Origin: an uncultured Clostridia bacterium
GTDB lineage: Bacteria > Bacillota > Clostridia > TANB77 > CAG-508
Direction of reading: 5' to 3'
NCBI GenBank assembly: GCA_934120045.1
Contig: CAKOTF010000016.1
Location: 1 to 21,741, forward strand
DNA: 21,741 nt
Shown here: positions 14,177 to 19,965 of the stretch, piece after piece
How positions within the stretch are numbered: the first letter of the stretch is position 1
How the letters are laid out: each line of letters opens with the position of its first letter
Program-made: the position numbers and the translations under genes
Notes under the pieces: generated by a model
Seen by the model: only the letters and a program-made list of their open reading frames with translations
What the model was told of the DNA's origin: nothing
Databases searched by the model: none

Positions 14177-16789
14177 CTAAATCCATTCACCATATTTCTT
14201 AATATAAATCTTTTTAGCAATAACTGCAACAAAACAATACAATATTGGAACACCAATAATAACTAAGAAATCTTTAGCAGCAAGAGCAGTAAGACCAATT
14301 GCACGACCTATAAAAGTAAAAGGTATAATCATAGCAATAATACAAATTGAAATTGATGAAAAGTAAACAGCTTTTGAAGCATGACTCTCTTTAAAAGGAA
14401 TCTTAGCAGTTCTAATAACATGCATTCCAACAAGGTTTGAAACAATACTATAAATAAACCAAATAGTTTGGAAAATTGCAGGTTCATGAATATCATAAGT
14501 AAACCAAACTAAAGCAAAAACTATTAAATCAAAACATGAACTAAGTGGTCCCATAAATAGCATAAAATTTTTTAGACTTTTTACATCAAACTTTTTAGGT
14601 TTTTTCAAATATTCTTCATCAACATTATCTAAAGGTAAAGTCAATTGACTGAAATCATATAATAATCCTTCAACTAAAAGTTGAATTGGTGTTTCAGGTA
14701 AAAATGGAAGAATAACACTTGCAATAATTACAGACATAACCTCACCAAAATTAAAGCTTGCAGCAAGTTTAATATATTTCATTAGATTTGCATAAGTATG
14801 ACGACCTTCTTTTACACCATCAAGTAAAACATGTAAATCTTTTTCAAGTAAAATAATATCTGCAGATTCTTTTGCAATATCAACAGCTGTATCAACAGAA
14901 ATACCAACATCAGAATTTATAAGTGAAGGACTATCATTTATACCATCACCCATGTATCCAACAACATTTCCACTGTCTCTTAAAAGTCTTATAATACGAG
15001 CTTTTTGAATAGGAGAAAGTTTTGCAAAAATATTTGTCTTTTTCAATAATCTTTTTACAGCAATATCTTGTAATTTATCAATTTGACTTCCAATAACAAT
15101 TTGTGGTGATTTAATACCAACTTTATCACAAATACATTTTGTAACTTCAACATTATCACCAGTTAAAACAATAACTCTAATTCCATTTTTATTAAGTTTT
15201 TCAATTGATGATTTTGCACTTTCTTTTGGTGGATCAAGAAATCCTATAAAACCAATTAAAATCATATTTTTTTCATCTGATACTGTAAATTCAGAAGTTT
15301 TTTCTAAATTATTTTTTTGACAAACAGCAACAACACGAAGTCCCTGTTTGTTTAAATCTTTAGTAATTCTTTTGATATTTTCTTTAATTGCATTTGTTAT
15401 AGGAGATACATTACCTTGATAATCAACCATCGTAGAAATACCTAAAATTTCTTCGACAGCACCTTTTGTAATCATTTGAGTTTTTTGACCATCACTAACT
15501 ATAACAGAAAGACGACGTCTTGCAAAATCAAAAGGAATTTCATCAATTTTTGTATATTTTTCTGATAATTCACTTAAACCATGTTCATTTATATGATTTA
15601 TAACAGCTTCATCAATATTACTTTTCAATCCAGTTTGAAAATAACTATTTAAAAAAGCATGTTTTAAAGTTCTAATATCTTCATTTCCATTAATATCAAG
15701 ATATTTTTCAAGAACAATTTTATCTTCAGTTAATGTACCAGTTTTATCTGTACATAAAATATTCATTGCACCAAAGCTTTGAATTGAATCAAGCTTTTTT
15801 ACAATTGTTTTCTTTTTTGACATTCGTAAAGCACCTTTTGATAAACTAGATGAAAGTATAACAGGTAATAGAAGAGGTGTAATACCAATTGCAATAGCAA
15901 CAGCAAATGTAAATGATGTTATAATACTATGTTTTTGAACTGTAAGTATAAAAACAATAGGTATTAAAATTAGCATAAATTTTATTAATAATTTACTTAT
16001 ATTTTCGATACCTTTTTGAAATGCTGTTTTAGGTTTACCAGAAGTTAGTGTATGAGATACTTTCCCAAAATAAGTATCATCAGCAGTTAATACAACAATA
16101 CCTTTAGCACTACCACTAATAATATTTGTTCCCATAAAACATATTGTATCAATATCTGAAAGATTTTCTATATCAGTATTAAAATCAAGTTCTGTAGTAT
16201 CAAGTTTTTTTATTGCATCAGACTCACCAGTTAAACTTGATTGACCAACATATAAATCTTTTGATTCAATAATTCTTAAATCAGCTGGAACCATGTCACC
16301 AGCTGAAAGTAATATAGTATCACCTAAAACTAAATCTTTAAAAGGTAGTTTTTCTTTTTTACCATTTCTTATAACTGTTGCAGTAGTCGAAACTAATTGT
16401 TTTAGTTTTTCGGCAGCCTTGTTTGATCTATATGAAGATATAAAATCTAATAAAGTGCTTATTGTAACTAAAACGAGAATTACAATAATATTTGCATAAT
16501 TAGGATCTTCAGCTAAATAAACATCTGTGTAATATAATACACAAGATATTGCTAATAATATATTATTAAAAGGTGTAAATAAACTACGAAACAGATAATT
16601 ATACCATTTTTTTGGTTTTGTTTGTGTAACTTCATTCAAACCATATTTTTGCCTTCTAAATGTTATTTCCTCATCAGATAGGCCACCTTCTTTTATTTTG
16701 AACTTTGTGCAAAATTCTTCTTTGGGCATTTTACATAGATGCCCATAAATTTTATTGATGTCAACATCATCTTTTTTGTCATTTGCCAT
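14177..16789 (-). CDS. MgtA-family P-type ATPase (P3B-like magnesium or other cation transporter)
   Basis: A full-length 870-residue P-type ATPase. Present are the actuator TGES (187-190), phosphorylation site CTDKTGTLT (Asp348), nucleotide-domain KGA, VLTGD, and the hinge MGDGINDSPS (Asp615, Asp619), with about ten membrane helices. FGAMNILCTDKTGTLT, SCFDLIVFALVWF and the C-terminal end KKYGEWI match MgtA/MgtB closely, so the family is clear. However, helix M4 reads TPLLLP (304-309) where the family has TPEMLP, M5 reads NFGEV (Glu683) where I recall NFGNV, and M6 reads LLVEGL (Glu707) rather than LLIQNL. The cation site is therefore altered and magnesium transport should not be assumed. It has its own promoter and is divergent from adhE. 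Confidence 0.88.
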   Translation of the reverse strand: MANDKKDDVDINKIYGHLCKMPKEEFCTKFKIKEGGLSDEEITFRRQKYGLNEVTQTKPKKWYNYLFRSLFTPFNNILLAISCVLYYTDVYLAEDPNYANIIVILVLVTISTLLDFISSYRSNKAAEKLKQLVSTTATVIRNGKKEKLPFKDLVLGDTILLSAGDMVPADLRIIESKDLYVGQSSLTGESDAIKKLDTTELDFNTDIENLSDIDTICFMGTNIISGSAKGIVVLTADDTYFGKVSHTLTSGKPKTAFQKGIENISKLLIKFMLILIPIVFILTVQKHSIITSFTFAVAIAIGITPLLLPVILSSSLSKGALRMSKKKTIVKKLDSIQSFGAMNILCTDKTGTLTEDKIVLEKYLDINGNEDIRTLKHAFLNSYFQTGLKSNIDEAVINHINEHGLSELSEKYTKIDEIPFDFARRRLSVIVSDGQKTQMITKGAVEEILGISTMVDYQGNVSPITNAIKENIKRITKDLNKQGLRVVAVCQKNNLEKTSEFTVSDEKNMILIGFIGFLDPPKESAKSSIEKLNKNGIRVIVLTGDNVEVTKCICDKVGIKSPQIVIGSQIDKLQDIAVKRLLKKTNIFAKLSPIQKARIIRLLRDSGNVVGYMGDGINDSPSLINSDVGISVDTAVDIAKESADIILLEKDLHVLLDGVKEGRHTYANLMKYIKLAASFNFGEVMSVIIASVILPFLPETPIQLLVEGLLYDFSQLTLPLDNVDEEYLKKPKKFDVKSLKNFMLFMGPLSSCFDLIVFALVWFTYDIHEPAIFQTIWFIYSIVSNLVGMHVIRTAKIPFKESHASKAVYFSSISICIIAMIIPFTFIGRAIGLTALAAKDFLVIIGVPILYCFVAVIAKKIYIKKYGEWI

Positions 16790-16849
16790 ATTTTCTCACG
16801 TTCCTTTCATATTTATTATGTTTTTTCTTTTGAAATTTTAAACATATTT

Positions 16850-16878
16850 AATATACCACTATGAAAAATAAAATTCAA
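16850..16878 (-). promoter_or_regulatory. Promoter of the P-type ATPase gene
   Basis: Read on the minus strand: TTGAAT (16878-16873), 17-base spacer, TATATT (16855-16850), with TG one base before the -10. The leader is about 54 bases with GAAAGGAACGTGAG before the ATG; there is no room for a long magnesium-sensing leader such as those of mgtA or an M-box. Confidence 0.7.
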
Positions 16879-16903
16879 TTGATATAAAAATTTTTTAAAA
16901 TTC

Positions 16904-16931
16904 TTGACAAAAAAATGACATATTATATAAT
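16904..16931 (+). promoter_or_regulatory. Consensus sigma-A promoter of adhE
   Basis: TTGACA (16904-16909) and TATAAT (16926-16931) are both perfect consensus hexamers, 16 bases apart. The start would be near 16938, leaving a long leader of about 210 bases before the adhE ATG at 17148. The 358-base region between the ATPase and adhE coding starts holds the two divergent promoters and the two hairpins listed below; no tidy Rex operator was found in it. Confidence 0.85.
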
Positions 16932-16961
16932 ATAGTGGATAAGATAAAACAAAAGAGAGTC

Positions 16962-17051
16962 ATGAGGTTAAAAAATAATTATAATTTTTACTGTGTTAAA
17001 TTTTATTTAAAACGCGGTTACATACACTACGTATGCGCCCTTGCCTTTTAA
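16962..17051 (+). CDS. Possible 29-residue leader ORF in the adhE 5' region
   Basis: ATG at 16962 opens a 29-codon frame ending with TAA at 17049-17051. The product would be rich in Tyr, Phe and Cys (NYNFYCVKFYLKRGYIHYVC). It runs through the 5' arm and apex of the long leader hairpin, so ribosomes on it would unfold that hairpin. The ribosome site is weak (AGAGAG at 16955-16959) and codons in the second half are C-ending, unlike the genes around it. It may be a chance frame in structured RNA. Confidence 0.3.
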   Translation: MRLKNNYNFYCVKFYLKRGYIHYVCALAF

Positions 17052-17079
17052 ATAAAATTTGCCTTGTAAAAATTTAATT
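16977..17079 (+). promoter_or_regulatory. Long rod-like hairpin in the adhE leader
   Basis: Three stacked stems can form. The outer is 14 bp with one bulged T (16977-16991 with 17066-17079, closing as TTTTTAC/GTAAAAA). The middle is a perfect 15 bp (AAATTTTATTTAAAA at 16998-17012 with its exact complement at 17046-17060). The tip has CATAC (17021-17025) with GTATG (17031-17035) plus short G-C pairs below it. The tip is conspicuously GC-rich for this genome. There is no terminal T-run, so it is not an ordinary terminator; an RNase III site, regulatory leader or MITE/REP-like hairpin are possible. Confidence 0.7.
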
Positions 17080-17092
17080 CTTTTTCAACCAT

Positions 17093-17123
17093 AGTTTGAG
17101 CTCCTGAACAGAGGAGCGCAACT
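17093..17123 (+). promoter_or_regulatory. Second hairpin in the adhE leader
   Basis: GCTCCT (17100-17105) pairs with AGGAGC (17112-17117) around a 6-base loop, extended outward by TTG/CAA past an A-G mismatch and by AG/CT past a bulge. It ends about 8 bases before the AAAGGA ribosome site (17131-17136). Its 3' arm contains AGGAGC, a Shine-Dalgarno-like sequence that is hidden in the stem. Confidence 0.6.
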
Positions 17124-17147
17124 GACGAAGAAAGGAAAAAAGATAAA

Positions 17148-19748
17148 ATGGAAAATCAAAACCCAGAAGAAGAAGCAAGAGTTGAGCAAATGATAGATGA
17201 ACTAATGAGAAAAGCAAAAATAGCATCACAAGAATATATGAAATTAGATCAAGAAACAGTTGATAATATAACAAAAGCAATGTCAATGGCAGGATTAGAA
17301 CATCATATGGAATTAGCAAAAATGGCTGTTGAAGAAACTGGAAGAGGAATATATGAAGACAAAATAACAAAGAACATGTTTGCAACAGAATATGTATATC
17401 ATAGTATAAAACATGAAAAAACAGTAGGAATAATAAAAGAAAATGATGAAGATGGTTATGTAGAAATAGCAGAACCAGTTGGAATAATAGCAGGTGTAAC
17501 ACCAGTAACAAACCCAACATCAACAACAATGTTTAAATCTATAATAGCAGCAAAAACAAGAAATGTAATAGTATTTGGATTCCATCCATCTGCACAAAAA
17601 TGTAGTGTTGCAGCAGCAACAATATTAAGAGATGCTGCAGTAAAAGCTGGAGCTCCAGAAAATTGTATATTATGGGTAGAAGAGCCATCAATATTAGCAA
17701 CAAAATTATTAATGAACCATCCTGATGTAAGTTTAATATTAGCAACAGGTGGAACAGGAATGGTAAAATCAGCATATTCATGTGGAAAACCAGCATTAGG
17801 AGTAGGGCCTGGAAATGTACCATGTTATATAGATAAAACAGCCAAATTACAAACATCAGTAAATGATTTAGTAATGTCAAAATCATTTGATAATGGTATG
17901 ATATGTGCATCAGAACAAGCAGTATTAGTAGATAAAGATATATACCAAGAATTTGAAAAATTAATGAGAGAAGCAGGATGTTACTTTGTAAATCCAGAAG
18001 AAAAAGAAAAACTAAAAAATAGTATGTTTGACTCACAAAATGGATATAAATTAAAATCACATGTACCAGGACAAAGTCCAGCAACAATTGCAAGAGAAGC
18101 AGGATTTGAAGTACCTGAAAATACAAAAGTATTAGTAGTATATGAAGATGGAATTGGAGAAGGATATCCATTCTCTAAAGAAAAATTAAGTCCAGTATTA
18201 ACATATTATATTGTAAATGATTCTGAAGAAGGAATATCAAAAGCAGAAAAATTACTAGAATATGGTGGATTAGGACATTCAGCAGTAATACATTCAGAAG
18301 ATAAAGCAACAATATTAAAATTCTCAAAAACAATGAAAGCAGGAAGAATTATTGTAAATTCTCCATCAACACATGGTGCAATAGGAGACATATATAATAC
18401 AAATATGCCATCATTAACACTTGGATGTGGATCTTATGGAAGCAACTCAACAACAGCAAATGTATCAAGTGTAAACTTAATTAATATAAAAAGAGTAGCA
18501 AAAAGGAGAGTTAATATGCAATGGTTCAAAGTACCTGAAAAAATATATTTTGAAGCAGGTTCAATATCATACTTAGAAAAAATGCCAAATATAGAAAGAG
18601 CATTTATAGTTACAGATCCAGGAATGGTTAAATTTGGATATGTTGATAAAATATTATATCACATTAGAAAAAGACAAAATCATGTACATTGTGAGATATT
18701 TAGTGAAGTAGAATCAGATCCATCATTTGAAACTGTAAACAAAGGATTATCTGCAATGAACAACTTTAAGCCAGATGTAATAATTGCATTAGGTGGAGGA
18801 AGTGCAATAGATGCAGCAAAAGGAATGTGGTTATTCTATGAAAATCCAGATGCAGATCCAGAAGGATTAAAATTAAAATTCATGGATATTCGTAAACGTA
18901 CTTATAAATTCCCAAAAATGGGAACAAAAGCCAAAATGGTTGCAATTCCAACAACATCTGGAACAGGTTCAGAAGTAACATCATTTGCAGTAATTACAGA
19001 TAAAGTAAAAAATAAAAAATACCCATTAGCAGATTATGAATTAACACCAGATGTAGCAATTGTTGATCCAGATTTAGTTATGAGTTTACCAAAATCAATC
19101 ACAGCAGATACTGGAATGGATGTATTAACACATGCATTAGAAGCTTATGTTTCTGTTATGGCATCAGACTATACAGATGGATTAGCAGAAAAAGCAGCAG
19201 AATTAGTTGTAAAATATTTAAGAGAAGCTTATGAACATGGAGATAATAAAACTGCAAGAGAAAAGATGCACAATGCAAGTACAATTGCTGGTATGGCATT
19301 TACAAACGCATTTTTAGGTGTATGTCACTCTATGGCTCACAAAATAGGGGCAGAATTCCATTTACCACATGGTAGAATTAATGCGATATTATTACCATAT
19401 GTAATTAGATATAATGCAACTGAACCAACCAAATTTGTATCATGGCCAAAATATGAATATTATATAGCAAATGAAAAATATGCAACAATTGCTAGAAAGA
19501 TAGGATTAAAAGCAGATACAGTTGAAGAAGGTGTAGATTCTTTAATTGCTGAAGTAAGAAAAATGAATGAAGAGTTAAATATTCCAAAATCATTTAAAGA
19601 TGCAGGTATTGATGAAAAAGAATTCTTGGCTAAAGTTGATTTATTAGCAGATAGAGCTTTTGAGGATCAATGTACTACTGCAAATCCTAGAGTTCCTCTT
19701 GTTTCAGAAATTAAACAAATGTTATTAGATAGTTATTATGGAAAATAG
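17148..19748 (+). CDS. adhE: Bifunctional acetaldehyde-CoA/alcohol dehydrogenase AdhE
   Basis: AdhE reduces acetyl-CoA to acetaldehyde and then ethanol with NADH, regenerating NAD+ in fermentation, and assembles into spirosome filaments. The 866 residues have both halves: an aldehyde dehydrogenase domain (about 10-445; catalytic Cys253 in NGMICASEQ, NAD-binding GGTG at 201-204) and an iron-dependent alcohol dehydrogenase domain from Met457 (GGGSAID at 549-555; iron ligands by spacing Asp658, His662, His727 and His741 in GMDVLTHALEA and CHSMAHKIGAEFHLPHG). The linker INIKRVAKRRVNMQWFKVP is the conserved junction. Expression is driven by a consensus promoter through a long structured leader, and a strong terminator follows. 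The codons of KRR at the junction form an internal ribosome site. Confidence 0.97.
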   Translation: MENQNPEEEARVEQMIDELMRKAKIASQEYMKLDQETVDNITKAMSMAGLEHHMELAKMAVEETGRGIYEDKITKNMFATEYVYHSIKHEKTVGIIKENDEDGYVEIAEPVGIIAGVTPVTNPTSTTMFKSIIAAKTRNVIVFGFHPSAQKCSVAAATILRDAAVKAGAPENCILWVEEPSILATKLLMNHPDVSLILATGGTGMVKSAYSCGKPALGVGPGNVPCYIDKTAKLQTSVNDLVMSKSFDNGMICASEQAVLVDKDIYQEFEKLMREAGCYFVNPEEKEKLKNSMFDSQNGYKLKSHVPGQSPATIAREAGFEVPENTKVLVVYEDGIGEGYPFSKEKLSPVLTYYIVNDSEEGISKAEKLLEYGGLGHSAVIHSEDKATILKFSKTMKAGRIIVNSPSTHGAIGDIYNTNMPSLTLGCGSYGSNSTTANVSSVNLINIKRVAKRRVNMQWFKVPEKIYFEAGSISYLEKMPNIERAFIVTDPGMVKFGYVDKILYHIRKRQNHVHCEIFSEVESDPSFETVNKGLSAMNNFKPDVIIALGGGSAIDAAKGMWLFYENPDADPEGLKLKFMDIRKRTYKFPKMGTKAKMVAIPTTSGTGSEVTSFAVITDKVKNKKYPLADYELTPDVAIVDPDLVMSLPKSITADTGMDVLTHALEAYVSVMASDYTDGLAEKAAELVVKYLREAYEHGDNKTAREKMHNASTIAGMAFTNAFLGVCHSMAHKIGAEFHLPHGRINAILLPYVIRYNATEPTKFVSWPKYEYYIANEKYATIARKIGLKADTVEEGVDSLIAEVRKMNEELNIPKSFKDAGIDEKEFLAKVDLLADRAFEDQCTTANPRVPLVSEIKQMLLDSYYGK
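18504..18518 (+). promoter_or_regulatory. In-frame internal ribosome site and ATG at the AdhE domain boundary
   Basis: AGGAG (18504-18508) lies 7 bases before an in-frame ATG (18516), codon 457, which is the first residue of the iron-alcohol-dehydrogenase half. Initiation here would give a 410-residue stand-alone alcohol dehydrogenase. The AGGAGA is encoded by two conserved Arg codons, so it may be a side effect of protein sequence. Confidence 0.45.
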
Positions 19749-19780
19749 AAAAGTTTGACATAGCGAATTAAAATTTGTGA

Positions 19781-19814
19781 TTATGTGCAGGAGCAGTACG
19801 GAATCTGCATGTAA
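19781..19814 (+). other. Hairpin in the adhE 3' region, possible small RNA element
   Basis: A 10-bp stem with two G-U pairs (TTATGTGCAG at 19781-19790 with CTGCATGTAA at 19805-19814) and a 14-base loop. It can be enclosed by AAAGTTT (19750-19756) with AAACTTT (19815-19821). A TTGACA at 19755-19760 could be a -35 element, but the matching -10 (GATTAT after 18 bases) is weak. It lies between the adhE stop and its terminator; no coding frame is apparent in the 217-base gap. Confidence 0.4.
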
Positions 19815-19835
19815 AAACTTTCTGAATTCGTATTT

Positions 19836-19882
19836 GGATTTTGCCATATTTTCGAAAGAAATTATGGCAAAGTCCATTTTTT
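19836..19882 (+). terminator. Strong intrinsic terminator after adhE
   Basis: An 17-bp stem with one G-U pair and one T-T mismatch (19836-19853 with 19858-19875; core TTTGCCATA/TATGGCAAA) is capped by a GAAA tetraloop and followed by six T (19877-19882). Confidence 0.92.
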
Positions 19883-19893
19883 GGTAAAAATAC

Positions 19894-19922
19894 TTCAAAA
19901 AAAATAATCAATATGCTAAAAT
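19894..19922 (+). promoter_or_regulatory. Promoter of the right-edge multidomain gene
   Basis: TTCAAA (19894-19899), 17-base spacer, TAAAAT (19917-19922) with extended -10 TGCTAAAAT. The ATATGCTA block around the -10 is the same as in the DUF4116 promoter at 12753-12781. The leader would be about 37 bases. Confidence 0.65.
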
Positions 19923-19965
19923 AAAAGTAGAAAAAAATCGAAAGAGAAAATAACAGGAGAAAGCT

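Noticed and set aside
16932..17012. Rex redox-repressor operator near the adhE promoter
   Set aside because: GTTAAATTTTATTTAAAAC at 16995-17013 has some symmetry, but it does not match the TTGTTAA-N4-TTAACAA pattern and is better explained as an arm of the leader hairpin.
17539..18171. Long minus-strand frame opposite adhE
   Set aside because: Leu-rich shadow of the adhE coding strand without a ribosome site.
733..19770. TAGCGAATT occurring both after the surface gene (near 733) and after adhE (near 19762)
   Set aside because: Only nine bases are shared and the flanks differ, so there is no support for a repeat element.
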